DNA of 64,000 nt from Penelope pileata (GCA_013396635.1 WBMW01000442.1:1518430-1582429), one strand, 5' to 3'. Shown: positions 52,001 to 62,299, counted from the first letter of the stretch. Notes: generated by a model not told the origin, from the letters alone. Made by a program: numbers and translations.

Positions 52001-54240
52001 CTGCAGTTTTCTCCAGAACAACAAGACCTGACTCCCTCATTAAAAAGCTGAACTTTATCATGCTGTCAGAACCTGTGCTAGGAATTTGCCCCTGTGCCTT
52101 CTAAGAAGTGCAATCCAGGAGCTTTCTGAGCTGCTCAGTCTTCTCAGTCTTTGAATTTGAGCCAGTCTGCCTCTGGTAGACTGGTACAAGGCTTGATAAG
52201 GCCTGGTGGACTTGACAAAGCCTTGAAGAAGACAACCTGCATTACACAGTTTCTACTAGGAAAGAACGTAAAGGCTGCAGATTTATAAAAAGTTCACAGA
52301 GCAAAGACCCTGAGATAGCAGCTATGCAGGAACTCTTCAGTCACATAAAGCTGACGTTTGTTTAATATGCTTGCTTTGGGCACACCCTGTTTACTCTTGT
52401 TTTATTGTGATGCATTACAAGCTACATGAACTTCAATAAAGGCTTCAGATGCTACATCTTTAAGTAGTGTGACTATCATACCGCAGGTCTGAATGATTAC
52501 TATACATAGGTCTATTTTTTCCTTGGGAGAATCCTCTGTTGCTTTACAGACCCCTACAACTTTTACAGGAAATGTTACTCCATTGTGCCTTACAGTAACA
52601 ATACTGGGAAAGGATGGAACTGAAATAGTCACCCCATCTCAAAGCTGGATCCTGAGAAAGCGCCTTGAACTTATCCATGCCAAACATGAATTATTCCCAC
52701 CTCCCTCTGAAACTCGTAGGAAGTCATTTGTTCTTTTACGTTGCAGCAAGACACCGAATTTGCCAATCAACCTCCAGCTGAACCCATAAAGTTCTAGTGT
52801 TGCACAGGCAAGGGAGAAACTCCCAGAAAGGTCCTATATGTCTGTGCAACGTTATTAGTGATTTCTGTTGGTGGAGTACTTAAAATCTCATTTGCAGTGT
52901 AAAGTTGTGTAACTTGTTTGTTGCATAGTACGTTCAAGCTTAAGGACCCACTTCAGAATGCAAAAACCTTCTAACATCTCTGCCTTTCCACTTCAGTAGC
53001 TCCTGACTCTTTACATTCTAAACATTTTACAAGACATCATGAATGCTTTAGCATTGGTACTAACAGAGAAGCCTGCACAATTATAGAAGAAATGCATCTG
53101 GAATTCAAATTTTCAGCACAGAATAGTGTTCCTTCTCCTTTGCACACTCACTCTCTTTATTTTTTTGGCAATGTGCAGCAACGTTTAAAAAAAAAAAAAA
53201 ATCAGTAGGCAACTGTATCAGGAGATCTATTCACTAGATGTAATGACCAAGCTGGCCAAAGCAGGGTTGGGGGAAGAGAGAGAGAGGAAGCTGCATTCAA
53301 TCATAGGCCCGTGCTACAAATGTTCTCTTGTGTTCCAGGATAAATAGAGGTGTGTTAAAGGAATTTGAAAACCTCAAATTAAGGCAGGTTGCAAAATAAA
53401 TGGTGAAACCCACAAACTCCTTGCTGGCCCCTGACATTCATTAGCATTCACACGGTAGAAACTAAGAAAATGATGCCAGCAGAAATGTTGCAAGGGAGAA
53501 GTAGACCAGGAAAACACAAATCATTTTTGTTTACTTTATAGGGTCTTTGTGAGCAGTCTAGGAATGGAACATTTCATTTGGTTAGCATTAAAAGAAGTTT
53601 CGAATAAGTTTTTGTAACTGAAGTGCTCTCAGCTTTTTTTCTTCCACTTTTTGTTTTTTAAGTAACCAAAAAGCTTTTCCTTGAATACCCTGCACCCTTG
53701 ACATTTCCACTTTATAAGCAATAAAAAAAGAGAATCCTCTTAGCCATCTGAGGGAGGTGCCACTGCTGTGTTCCACAAAAGTACAAGAAAGCCTCCGGAA
53801 GTATCTAGGCAAAAGCATACATCTTCTATTGGCACTAGCACCACTTACTACCAAAAAGCTGGAAAAGCCACATCTTATACATCTCCAACGTGAATTAAAT
53901 ATAAAGAAGTCCAGTGAAACAACCTAATTTTCATAAACAGCACCTCAAAAACGATTAAATCTTACACAACATCGGCCAAATGCCAACATATGCCATACTG
54001 TCAACAATGGCAGCACTCCGACCTCAACAGCAGAGTGACCGGCTCTCCTGCTTCATGGAAAGGAACGCACACTCAGTTATAACTGAAACTTACTTAGTTC
54101 AGAGATGCTTCCAACACAAGTTGCCAACAGAGATTGCTCTAAAGTTCGGAGTTCCAGCTGCGCGTAAGCATCAGCCCGCCCATCTCTGCACACAGAGCCG
54201 TCGTTGTACGGGCTAAAGTAGGCAGGCAGAGACAGCACAC
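7031..54240 (-). CDS. ABTB2: ABTB2, ankyrin repeat and BTB/POZ domain protein 2 (16 exons, 5' exon missing)
   Basis: This is the overview of the gene; each exon is listed separately. Sixteen exons splice in frame into 728 complete codons plus a TGA stop. I number residues from the first complete codon in the window. Residues 1-225 are the helical N-terminal part. Ankyrin-type repeats fall at about 226-255, 272-300, 310-339, 350-378 and 417-446, separated by a serine-rich linker near 396-406. The BTB/POZ domain is about 538-650, with DVTFLVEGKLFYAHKVLL as its signature, followed by a C-terminal tail ending in TSRV. The human protein is about 1,025 residues, so roughly 300 N-terminal residues lie in an exon beyond 64000. 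ANK-BTB proteins of this type are thought to act as adaptors for cullin-3 ubiquitin ligases; that role is inferred from the family. The paralogue BTBD11/ABTB3 has the same architecture, but the exon sequences fit ABTB2 better from my memory of the family. Confidence 0.9.
8608..8721 (-). CDS. ABTB2: ABTB2 exon 16, end of BTB domain
   Basis: The exon is 114 bp, in phase 0 at both ends, and encodes residues 626-663: LLSAASLFQLDGLQRHCEIL, then CAQTISMENSVSIYKYAK. L-L-x-A-A-x-x-F-Q-L and the C-E-I-L segment are the usual last helices of a BTB domain. The acceptor is ctcctaatag and the donor gtatac. The neighbouring intron 8722-9510 shows no other feature. Confidence 0.95.
9511..9579 (-). CDS. ABTB2: ABTB2 exon 15, BTB/POZ domain
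   Basis: The exon is 69 bp, in phase 0 at both ends, and encodes residues 603-625: MLMQYLYYGGTESM, then EIPTTDILE. The Y-L-Y-Y-G motif is the typical late BTB strand and helix. The acceptor is cccgttgcag and the donor gtgaga. The preceding intron (9580-11390) has a 189-codon plus-strand open frame that lacks a usable ATG; I do not regard it as a gene. Confidence 0.93.
11391..11481 (-). CDS. ABTB2: ABTB2 exon 14, BTB/POZ domain
   Basis: The exon is 91 bp and encodes residues 573-602: FKTLMTNKTEHDSHG, then SKTVEISDMKYNIFK. F-K-T-L-M follows the BTB core in the usual position. The loop T-E-H-D-S-H-G is variable in the family. The acceptor is attattccag and the donor gtatgc. The preceding intron 11482-12141 shows nothing further. 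Confidence 0.93.
12142..12244 (-). CDS. ABTB2: ABTB2 exon 13, start of BTB/POZ domain
   Basis: The exon is 103 bp and encodes residues 539-571. PHFLNNKEMS leads into DVTFLVEGKLFYAHKVLL, the classic opening of a BTB/POZ fold, which has the conserved D in the S-D-V motif and the A-H-K-x-x-L segment. BTB domains mediate dimerisation and cullin-3 binding. The acceptor is taccttaacag and the donor gtaagg; it exits with AG of a split Arg. Confidence 0.95.
12349..12454 (-). CDS. ABTB2: ABTB2 exon 12
   Basis: The exon is 106 bp and encodes residues 503-537: NDSINQQLASIFTHCYGSSP, then IPSIPEIRKTLPARL. The acceptor is cctccttacag and the donor gtaaga. Only 104 bp of intron (12245-12348) separate it from exon 13, the shortest intron here. 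The preceding intron (12455-13460) has no other feature. Confidence 0.93.
13461..13639 (-). CDS. ABTB2: ABTB2 exon 11
   Basis: The exon is 179 bp and encodes residues 444-502. It starts VPWKLHVWIESL, passes through QSRYSVVQTLLREF and YNEELVNEGLQLMFDIL, and ends LKTSK. It connects the ankyrin block to the BTB domain. The acceptor is ttatggctacag. The donor AAA|gtaatc is weaker than the others because it has A rather than G before GT. The preceding intron 13640-14406 shows nothing further. Confidence 0.93.
14407..14633 (-). CDS. ABTB2: ABTB2 exon 10, ankyrin repeats and acidic/serine linker
   Basis: The exon is 227 bp, the longest in the window, and encodes residues 368-442. NVLRKLLTQPQQ completes the repeat from exon 9. 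A low-conservation acidic and serine-rich linker follows (LEEILAEGVE, SDTSSQCSSNEG), then TKALQEAMYYSAEHGYVDIT, the last ankyrin-like repeat. The acceptor is gttgctcctcag and the donor gtaagc. The preceding intron (14634-16431) contains a 174-codon stretch open on the same strand that lacks an early ATG. Confidence 0.93.
16432..16567 (-). CDS. ABTB2: ABTB2 exon 9, ankyrin repeats
   Basis: The exon is 136 bp and encodes residues 323-366. NYELVSLLLSRGADPLL finishes one ankyrin repeat, and MNCFSHSAAHGH starts another. The acceptor is tgtttcctag and the donor gtaaaa. It leaves two bases (AG) that complete Arg367 with exon 10. The preceding intron (16568-17726) shows nothing further. Confidence 0.93.
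17727..17823 (-). CDS. ABTB2: ABTB2 exon 8, ankyrin repeats
   Basis: The exon is 97 bp and encodes residues 290-321. LLLDAGAHVEG closes the repeat begun in exon 7. After a short insert (SAVNSGEDN), YAETPLQLASAA opens the next one. The acceptor is gtctgttgcag and the donor gtaagt; the final G is the first base of a split glycine codon. The preceding intron (17824-19138) has two GC-rich stretches open in several frames (about 18170-18660) but no supportable gene. Confidence 0.93.
19139..19240 (-). CDS. ABTB2: ABTB2 exon 7, ankyrin repeat
   Basis: The exon is 102 bp, in phase 0 at both ends, and encodes residues 256-289. It starts VPSTSPRYPSVHPDSRHW, an insert between repeats, and runs into TALTFAVLHGHISVVQ, the first part of an ankyrin repeat completed by exon 8. 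The acceptor is tcctcgcccag and the donor gtaagc. The neighbouring intron 19241-19732 shows no further feature. Confidence 0.93.
19733..19822 (-). CDS. ABTB2: ABTB2 exon 6, ankyrin repeat
   Basis: The exon is 90 bp, in phase 0 at both ends, and encodes residues 226-255. It is one ankyrin repeat: GMTPLMYACAAGDEAMVQML followed by IDAGANLDIP. The TPLMYA-type turn and the I-D-A-G-A-N loop are standard for the fold. The acceptor is the less common AAG type (cttctcttcctgaag) and the donor is gtaagt. The preceding intron (19823-22799, 3.0 kb) contains A- and T-runs (21593-21610, 22046-22061) and no other feature I recognise. Confidence 0.93.
21593..21610 (+). repeat. Poly(A) run
   Basis: Eighteen consecutive A residues in an ABTB2 intron. 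No attached element is recognised. Confidence 0.85.
22800..22965 (-). CDS. ABTB2: ABTB2 exon 5
   Basis: The exon is 166 bp and encodes residues 171-225, including PECCFSSFRRLDAKAATEKF and GFRMLNCGRTDLI, and ending GPDGVNTMDDQ. The acceptor is tccttcacag and the donor gtatgc. It ends in phase 0, right at the start of the first clear ankyrin repeat. The intron before it in transcription order (22966-27973, 5.0 kb) holds possible MIR-like remnants near 25560-25650 and 27235-27300 and a 16-bp palindrome at 26896-26911. Confidence 0.93.
25560..25650 (-). mobile_element. Possible MIR-like SINE remnant
   Basis: The plus strand includes tgttgtcacacagcaagct followed by a gagcttccattcc-like stretch. 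This resembles the reverse complement of the MIR core (gtcacacagctagtaag...). It is short and diverged, so the call is tentative. Confidence 0.3.
27235..27300 (-). mobile_element. Possible MIR-like SINE remnant
   Basis: The plus strand reads ttcatttcacaaatgggga, then gacagagatgcagagcaaga. This resembles the reverse complement of the MIR tail (cctcagtttcc...ctgtaaaatggg). It is ancient and short. Confidence 0.4.
27974..28126 (-). CDS. ABTB2: ABTB2 exon 4
   Basis: The exon is 153 bp and encodes residues 120-169, with PFMLLPPLMEWMRVAITYAE and the stretch SLTVDSDDIRQTARLLLPG. The acceptor is gtttgtacag and the donor gtaggt. Its last two bases (AA) join the first base of exon 5 to make Lys170. 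The segment is hydrophobic and helical and is strongly conserved in the family. Confidence 0.93.
39928..41200 (-). mobile_element. CR1 LINE, diverged, includes part of reverse transcriptase
   Basis: The plus strand starts with a diverged CR1 3' end (cacagaacagctgaggttgg). It then follows the CR1 3' UTR and ORF2 in reverse: agatgtgtctcaccagtgct, tccaggtcgttaatgaagtt and cagtattgatcccactgttg. On the minus strand, near 40981-41013, it still encodes KAFNTVAHNIL, matching the K-A-F-D-T-V motif of CR1 reverse transcriptase with D changed to N. Stops and small indels break the frame. It is 5'-truncated at about 1.27 kb and is much older than the copy at 3935. Confidence 0.9.
41624..41680 (-). mobile_element. 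CR1 fragment (3' end scrap)
   Basis: The plus strand reads gaaccatttaatttgaaagg, then gagactgtccagtccaaccc. This matches the reverse of the CR1 3' end (aatcatttaggttggaa...agtccaaccc). It lies 0.4 kb from the larger copy in the same orientation. Confidence 0.6.
46263..46301 (+). repeat. Pyrimidine-rich T tract
   Basis: Nearly pure T with two interrupting C residues over about 39 bases. It is a low-complexity sequence. Confidence 0.85.
46922..47092 (+). repeat. Compound purine microsatellite
   Basis: It begins with an A run, then six perfect copies of the 9-mer GGAAGAAAA (46940-46993). About 14 copies of GAAA follow (46997-47052), then about five copies of an 8-mer TGAAAAAA (47053-47092). 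Positions 46922-47052 are uninterrupted purine on the plus strand (131 bases). The open frames through it (K/R/G/E-rich or F/S/L-rich) are artefacts of the repeat. Confidence 0.95.
49051..49079 (+). repeat. Poly(A) tract, about 29
   Basis: It is a run of 29 A residues, the longest homopolymer in the window. The 5' flank does not match a retroposon I recognise, so a processed-copy origin is unproven. Confidence 0.9.
51187..51397 (-). CDS. ABTB2: ABTB2 exon 3
   Basis: The exon is 211 bp and encodes residues 50-118, starting DLVSRAMHHMQCLN and including SPDALHTLYYFLRCPQMES and NPNLDPPRMTLNNE. The acceptor is tttttgcag and the donor gtatgt. The last codon (Arg) is split with exon 4. The stretch between the two is rich in Arg and Gln (PIRQARQQQP). 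It belongs to the conserved helical region ahead of the ankyrin repeats. It is followed by the largest intron of the window, about 23 kb. Confidence 0.93.
54094..54240 (-). CDS. ABTB2: ABTB2 exon 2 (numbering assumes one missing 5' exon)
   Basis: The exon is 147 bp and encodes residues 1-48, beginning with VLSLPAYFSPYN and ending with ATCVGSISEL. It has a good acceptor (ctcttccccag) and donor (gtaagt). It enters with two bases of a split codon and leaves with one base, which joins exon 3 to make a serine. It lies N-terminal to the ankyrin repeats, in the region specific to ABTB2/BTBD11-type proteins. No further coding exon was found up to 64000. The next intron in transcription order, 51398-54093, holds short A-runs (53187-53200) and otherwise nothing I can name. 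Confidence 0.88.
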
Positions 54241-57200
54241 CTGGGGAAGAGAGCAAAGAACAGACCTGTTACAAGTGAGCTTGCAGGAGTGGAAAAGCAA
54301 GTCTCTGTACTGATAGTAGCGATGCAGAGCTCAAACACGTTTTCACCTTTCTCAGTCACGAGACTTGAGGTCTTTGGAACAGTTCAAACAAAATCAAATA
54401 GTGCTATAAAGACCATTGGAATGGATGAAACAGCGCAACTGAGATCTAGAGGGTAAGGCTGGATGTTTCCACAGCCTTTAAAAACTAGTAACTGCAGTTG
54501 AGATAAAGCTACATGAAAAGCTTTAGTGAAATCCTGAATATTGTTTATATAAAAACTCAGCTGTGCACATATAGGTTGCCTTTGAACAGCTGCATGGAGA
54601 TTGCTAGATACAAGGGCCTGGTTTTTAAAGGTGTGGAAGATAACCTCAAGTCCATGTGGGGTAAATGGTAGCTGTAATCTTTGTAATTCTGAAAATAAAG
54701 CCATGGGCTATACCAGTTCTTTGAACCTGCATGCAGTTTCAGATAGGCAGACTGTGGTTTCTGTAAGTGTGAACTTTTGGCTTTGCCAAACTACGCCCAC
54801 AAGTTCTGACATTGACTATATTCTCTATAAATGACTCTTCTATTAAAGGGAGAGATTAAAAAGATAGTTACATTGCACATATGCATCCATTGCGCACACA
54901 GTCCTTCCATTCTGAAGTATTTTATCTGCTTGCATACATGAACATTCATGTACAGCAATTGAATAGAACTAAGGATCTACAAGCAGTATTGTGTAGTTGT
55001 TACTGGGATCTCATCCTACTTTGCATCTGCCTTACAACTCATTTGCACTGTTAACAAATTATGGACTATTGGGGTGAACAGGCGGGGAAAGGTAGCGATG
55101 ACTGGGGATGCCTCTGGAGGGGCAGTCTTTTGGTTTCCCCAAGCCATTCTTTTTGCCCTATATCTTTGATTGAGCATGGCAAATTTGCAGCCACCTTGCC
55201 AGTCAGTGCCCACATAGTGCCCCCAAAATATTGCCTCCCCTGCTTTCCTCCCAGAAACCCATTAGTTGATCAGCTTTTCTTTAAATTAGTGAGCTGAACT
55301 GTTTTGCCCTGTGGCCACATGACTGTTTTGTGCGGCAGAGAGGGAAGGGGGGACTGTGACCTCTACATACGATGGGAGGCAGGGAGTAGGGATACATGAC
55401 AATGGTGAGAGGGGGAGAGGGGATCCTGCTTCCTCTGGAGGCACCCTGCAGTGTGATCCAATGACACCCAGTGTGACTCTGCATCCACAGCATAGGCAGA
55501 CTGCAAAAGCTTTTTGCAGTCAACTCAGCCAGTGTTCTTGTATCATGGCATTCAGTTGCGACCATATGGTTAATTACGAATCAATCCACAATTCCAACAG
55601 TACATTCTCAGCCTAAATTTTCTGTGATTTTAGATGAGGATGCTTACAGCCACTTCTGCCTGTACTCTCACCCTGCTGCATCCTGTAGTTTTGATTTTTC
55701 AACTTTGATCCATGCACAGCCATACCAATGTATTTGTTTCAACCCGCATTTCCTTCCCGTTCTCACCTTCTGACCCCAGCTGAGTCTTAGATGTGGAGAT
55801 ACTTTGCTCATATTGCAGTGACCTCCTGTCATGAAGGTGCTGTGCTTCTCAAACAAAGCCCTTGCCAGCTGAACTGCAGTGTATTGGGCAAGACCTTTGT
55901 TTCTTTGTCTTGAAGTTCTCTTTTGAAATTGTATGCTGAATTGATCTCTCCTACCCTTTTCACATCCTCTTCACATCCTGCTTGGTAGTAAAGCCGAGGT
56001 CTGCATCAAAAACTTCCTGGACATTTTAAGGATAAGGGAACGATTTATCCTGTTGTGCTTCTTCACTGTACATCACTGTTAGTTAATGGGGAAAACTCTG
56101 CCAATGCCCTCTGTAACTTGAATAATTAGGAAGTCGAGGCTTTAAGAGCTAACAGAAGTGATGCATGCAAACTAGAAGAGCCTGCTAACTACACTGTAGC
56201 CTGCTAAACAGAGCCTAAGCCACTTCCTTTTCCACGTTAGAGCTATGAAAGGATGTTTTAAGACATATGGATTGAATTTATGGCAGAGGGAGAACAAAAA
56301 TAGACTGATTTGTCAAAAGTTTCAAATAGAGGCATATAATTCTACAGAGGTGAAAACAGAAACTGGCAGTTACATTATTAAACCACTCAGAGCAAAAAAA
56401 TGGTGCACATTTCCTCCACCAGCCAGTTTCAGTTGGTTCCGCTTTCTAATGAGGAATTTAAAGTAAAGATTTGCAGAATGATTTAGATTGGCTCACACAT
56501 GAAACAACACCTTCTCAGTTTTTCAGTTATTTGTTCGCCAGGTTCTGTGGGTTAGAGGAAGCAGGGATGATTTACTTACTTTTGGAAAAATTGCTCATGC
56601 AAGATAGTCGTGGCAAGATTTATGCTCTCACCTGCCGTGTTACAGCTGAGGAATATCCCCAACGTACCAAGGAGAAGTAAGGAAGTTACTAAGCCTCCAG
56701 CCCTGTGCCAAAGCCCAGTGATGTCACCAGGGATTTTCAGGGGACCACAGCAGGGGATGAATCAGGCCCTCCTGATAGAAGGCTTCCCGAAGGCTCACCA
56801 GGTCTGGCAGGTCTTGGTAGGTTCTGAGCAAGCCTGAGAAGGGGAAATCACATCTCTCAGTGCTGCATTTGAGATGCACTGAGAGCAGATCCTAAATAGG
56901 CAGCAAAGCAGAAACTTGCCCCACAATTATTACTAAAGAGCTTTCTGGCCGGCCCTCATCTTGCAGTGTGCTGATCATGATTTCTCTTCCCGTGTATTTC
57001 CAGTAACTGCAGAGTTGGAAGAGCATTACATTCACTCTTTAGATCAGAACTTCAGGCACAAGGACATCTGCAGTCAAGCTTTGTCTATTGATATCATAAT
57101 AAGGAACAGGACTAATTTTTTTTTTTTTTAATTTTTATTAGAAATCATTTGGTATTAGAGACAACTGCATTGTGATGACTACTTGTACCCCAAATGGTGG

Positions 57201-57297
57201 TATCAGCTCTACTCCTACACAAACCAAGCAATTTGTAGATAAAAGATATTATGAAGGTAGAGGCAATTTCCATTTCTATCTGGCATTCACATTTCTG

Positions 57298-57321
57298 TTT
57301 TTTTTTTTTTTTTTTTTTTTT
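57298..57321 (+). repeat. Poly(T) tract
   Basis: Twenty-four consecutive T residues in intron 1, followed by CCC and more T. A shorter T run lies at about 57117-57129. No retroposon body is recognised. Confidence 0.9.
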
Positions 57322-60300
57322 CCCTTTTTGTGGCTGCACTGGTTTTAATCATGGCTAACTAAATAAGCACAACTGTAATTGAAATACATCAATTCATGTC
57401 CAAACACTTCGTTTGAAATCACGGCAGAGCTGCTGATTTACATCCTGAAGCTCAAGAACGTATTTTCCCCACAAACCAACAGTGTGGAACAGCACCTAAT
57501 TACCGTGCAGGAACGAACCACTCAGGCATGCACAACACCCTTCTTATATTATCCTGATGTGGGCTATGTTGTGTTTTACACATATCTCTGGCTGTATCCT
57601 GGCATTCTGGTCCCAATTTTTAATTACTCAAGATTTTAAATATGAATCTAAGCCCAAGCAAAGTTAGTGAGAGCCTATTAATTTTAGTGTGGCTTAGAAC
57701 AAGCCTCAAAAGCACAATGACCTAAGAAGTCACCTCTCTAGGATGGTGTGAGGCAACACCCTGTAGCAGCCCAATTGAAAGCACGTTTGTAGTGCTGTGA
57801 TTAAGGCACAGCTGGCTAACAATTTGCTTCTGATATTTCCACAGCCTTTGAAATAGCAGCTGGAAATAAAGGCATATTTATTCTACCTCAGTTAATATAT
57901 GAAACCTGTTCACAGGCACTTGCTGCCAATGATCTTAAAAGGCTTCACAACTGGGTGAAATTCCAGTTAAACAGTTCTTTAAACAGAAATTATTCTGCAT
58001 GCCCAAAGATTTTGAAATTGTTGTCTGTAATGTGATGCTTTTTAATAGCAACTGAAAATGTTTCCAAAGTCGGAGCTAGGTCCGGGGAAAAAGTCTGTTC
58101 ACACACTTGGACATCTTTCTGCTTTAAGAGGTGCAGCAGCTCTGTTGGGAGCTTTGGCTATAACGTGACTGCTCACAAGCAGACCAGGGCTGTGCAAAAT
58201 GTTGCTTGGTTTTCCTGAGCTGGGCAACTGGTCCAGCCCTCGAGCAAGGAACTTTTGGTAAGAAGCCCTGCGTCCAGTTCAATGCTCTCTGAAAATTGAG
58301 AAGCTGGCATCAATTTCTGCTCTTTTGCTTTCAAAATAAAAGGAAATGCAAAAACTTTTACATTTAAAATTTGAATGTTTAAAAATTTTACTTCAATTGA
58401 TTTTTAAAGTATTCACGTTATCTTCACACTTCATGTCATTTGAACATTACATTCACGAAAAAGGACTATCCACCATTTTTACCTTGCTGTAATCATTTTC
58501 TCTCTGATTTCTCTACTTTAATCTAAATCCCTCATGCTGCTACACAACTTCCTAACGATTAACACGTCAGCTCTTTGAGGACTTTCAAACACTTACATGA
58601 TGTCTGGAGGTTAAGATGGGGCCACTCGCAAGTGGCAAAGGGCCAAGGAGGCTTGTCTGGAAAGCACTCCAATACTGCTGTCTGGGATTCCTCACGGAAA
58701 TTGCCCAGGGTACTAAGACCATTATTTCAGAAATGCACAACTTAAAATCTCAGGAGCTGGCTGTATTCATGACAGGTTAGGCAAAGAATCAGAAATATAA
58801 TTAGGACGGGGCTTACACTGCAAACTACCAAGCCAGAAAAGTACACTTTTTCCCCCCTATGATAAACATAATACACTCTGTGAGACAATACAATGTGCAT
58901 TGATTTTTCCCTTCGGCCAGAACAAAAGCAAGTTCTATGGGCAAGCATTCTCTTTGTGAATTGTGTGCGCATTGCATCTAACAGTAGGGGTCATTACTGA
59001 ACACTGCCACAATACAAACTGGAACAAGGGACACAAATCTATTTGACAAAAACAACTAGAAATGAAAGCCTTCGGAACATTCGGGGTTCTCTTTAAACTT
59101 TGCAGCTTGTTTCTAAATGCCTCTAATGCAAAAAGCCACGTACATGAAGTCAGAACTGCTGTTATTACAATACTGAAATGTCTTAGGAAACTAAATATAG
59201 GGAAAAAACACGGTCTCAGTCTTCAGCATCAATATATTTCTGCAACATTTGGCTTGTGATAAATTCCATAAGAAACATTCTCAGAGGTGAGAATGATAGC
59301 TACCCCCCAATGAGCTGAGCTGTGATTTGGAAGGCAAAAATTTTGAAGGCAGACAGCAACAACCTGACTACACTTAACTGAACTGCCAAATCCCACTCAT
59401 TTTAATGCACCCGGTAAAAATCTCATCCAATTGCTATTGCAGTTCTCACATTGGAATTTGGCCATGCCATCAGGATGGCTGTCACCTTGCACAAAGTCCT
59501 ATAATTCTTCATGGCAAGGAGCATTCAAGGCTTCCCTCGTTTTTTTGTTTCCCATTCTAGCAAGCAACACAATGCCATGCAGATCCCTCTTGCCAATCAA
59601 CTCAGTACAGACCCAGAGCACACAGCACAACCTAGAATTGATGCCAATTCCTGGAGTTCTGTTTTCTTCTTGCCAAACTACTATTACACTGCTAAGAGCC
59701 CTGTTATTTTATGAAATAAGACAGGCTTATTCTGACAATATAAACAAACAAACAAAAAACTTGAAATAACAGGCAATCAAAGTGTTCCTGATATAACATA
59801 CTGAAATCTAAACACATCAGGCTACATAATCAAGTACAGTCATGCAGGATTGTGAGAAAGACTTGTGATCAGGAAACAATACATATAATTGCTAACATAT
59901 AGGAAAATAATATGCTGCTGCAAAGTAGGCAGGAATCCCTTCCAGTTTGTCTCTGTCAGCAGTATGAAAAATCAAACACAGTTGCTTGTATCTGCATCCA
60001 CATTAAACACCAATACTGTAATTGAAAACAGGAGAAAAAGCAGAAGAGGGGGGAGCTTCAGCACAGAGAGAAGATCTGTAAGTCTTCTGCAAGCACTATG
60101 CTGAATCTACCCACTGAAGAGCTGCTGTTCCAACTGCATAGTTCTGGATGGATTCAGTTGATTCACACAGCCCTTAAATAAGCTCCTGGGTCTTGGTCTA
60201 ACTGCCTGTAGGGACAACGTCCTCTTCAAATCAACTTTTCTATGTCCTTATTCACAAACACAAGTAGACAGAATTATCAGCTTACCTTGAAGGAAATCTC

Positions 60301-61504
60301 AGAGTCATGATGCCAGCTGTGATGACCAGGACTGGCATACTTTGGGTGCACCATGGCATGCTGAGTAATGGGATGGGACTGACCCAGCTGCCACATATGC
60401 CTAGATAAACAGCACCAGCCCAGCTGGCACCAGGCAGTAAGAGGTGAAAACAAAAGCTGAGATACTGGGCAGGAGCACATGGAGAAACTTGACCACCACC
60501 CCCCACACAGCCATTGGGCTTGAAACACAAGCATGCCCACTGTTTGCCTGAACTTTAGGACTGTTATCAGAGATGTGTTGCTTGAAAGCATACGCTCTGG
60601 TCCTTGTTCCCCAGGATCAGCAGGCACTACTTGACTGAGGTATCAAAATGCCCCCAAACCAGAGTTTTAAAGCACCCTCACAAACTACTGCCTCTTGGCT
60701 GTGGTCTAGGTAACTGCAATACCTCATGTTCAAAAGGCCGATGAGAGCTGTGGAGATCGCAGCACTACCATGAGCTAGAACATCATCCTTCTGTATACAT
60801 CAGAGAAAAAGCAGAAGTCTATTACTACAATTACTAGAAATGTTCAAACGGTTCCTTATCCCCTAAAAAACTAACTGCGTATTCAAACCACATCTTCAAA
60901 CACGCTACATACTTTGCCTCACTTTTTGCTATAAAAATTATGGAATTGGGCTGAAAGTTGGAGTAGAAAAAGTAAAAAGTATCTATAAGAACTACTACAT
61001 TTGAATTCATCTGTGACAGACAGGATTGCAAATGACTATAAATGCAGGAGAAAGGCCAGAGTTTAGTACTGAGTCAGTATTTACTGAGTCATTAATCCCA
61101 CTTCCATATCCCTGTGGTCTTCTGGACAGCCACTAACCTGGCTTGGACTCAAGTGCTTAATTGAACTTGAGCTCAAGGGAACATGTCCTAGGCTTATATT
61201 TTAATGACTGCCAAAAAACATTACCATTTTTATCGTTAGCAGCAGCAGCATACTTCACAAGATAAAAGGTATCAGTGGTTTTATGAGCTCATTTCCATTT
61301 CTTCCAATGGGGAAACAGAGACAAAAGAAGGAGAAGAAACTTTCAAAGCTCATGCATTAGACTTTGCAAAGTCCAAATCACCCAGTTCAGAAACCCTCTG
61401 GCATTAGGCCTTTCCTGCATGAAACTGGCCCACACTGAGCCAAAGACGAAATACAAAACCAGAATTCTGTGCCAAAAAATGAGCACAGTCTAGAAGGCAG
61501 AGAA

Positions 61505-61595
61505 GACCTACCATTAACTAGCTGTGTAAACCCCAACCAATTTACTCAGTGTTGCAGTTCACTTATCTGTAAAATGGGGATATTGCTTTATTCCT
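61505..61595 (+). mobile_element. MIR-like SINE remnant
   Basis: The sequence actagctgtgtaaacc, later tttactcag, then cttatctgtaaaatgggga, follows the order and spacing of the MIR consensus (agctgtgtgacctt... ttactta... tcatctgtaaaatgggga). It is diverged and lacks clear ends. MIR copies are rare but known in bird genomes. Confidence 0.55.
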
Positions 61596-62299
61596 ATTAA
61601 AGGTACTCTGACAGAAGCAGCTTTACTGTTTTCAGCTCTTTCTGAATTTACTCCTTTATGCTACTTAACAGCAGTGTCCCCATTTCCTGTATGTGTCAAT
61701 AGTACATTTCTTCGTCCCTTAGCAACAGTACGTCTTTCATTTACGTAGCTCTTTTTACCTTCAACAATCCCAGAGCTCTCTGAGACACAACGGCTTCTGA
61801 GATGAAAGAACACAGTATTATAGTAATGTGTAATTCCACCTCAATGGGGCTTATGATGCAAGAAGAGAAACTTTATCCAAATGATAGGGTTAAGAAAGGC
61901 AAAATGGATTCTATACCAATAGAGATTCTGGTGTGGATACAATGGTGGGACAGTTATTCTGGCAAATATAGCAAAAAATGCTGTACGAAATAATAAACTA
62001 TAAAAGAAACAACACATGAAAACTAAAAACAAACAAAACATACGTATAAATATATATATATGTGCCAGCTAAACAACAGCACCCCCAGAAACACTTTAGT
62101 AGCATTACTATGGGTATCAGTGAAAAGAGTTTATTACCACTTTATTAATCACCCTGGAATTCCCTAGACATCCCCCATTTAGATACTTCTTCAGTAAAAA
62201 ACTTCACTTGGAGTAACCAGTGGGAGCGTGGCCTATGTCTAATAAAACTGCAGGCACTAGCTAGAGCCCCAGTACCCTCTACAATACCCTCTTCTAAAC

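Noticed and set aside
52399..52640. About 80 codons open on both strands in the intron between exons 2 and 3
   Set aside because: The minus frame lacks an early ATG and neither translation is recognisable; it is probably chance in repeat-free sequence.
58590..58740. Exon-like minus-strand stretch ending at gtaagt near 58595
   Set aside because: The translation does not match ABTB2 and no good upstream acceptor was found.
60277..60627. A minus-strand open frame ending at a good donor (AAG before gtaagc), considered as a missing ABTB2 exon
   Set aside because: The translation does not resemble the ABTB2 N-terminal region and no matching acceptor is evident.
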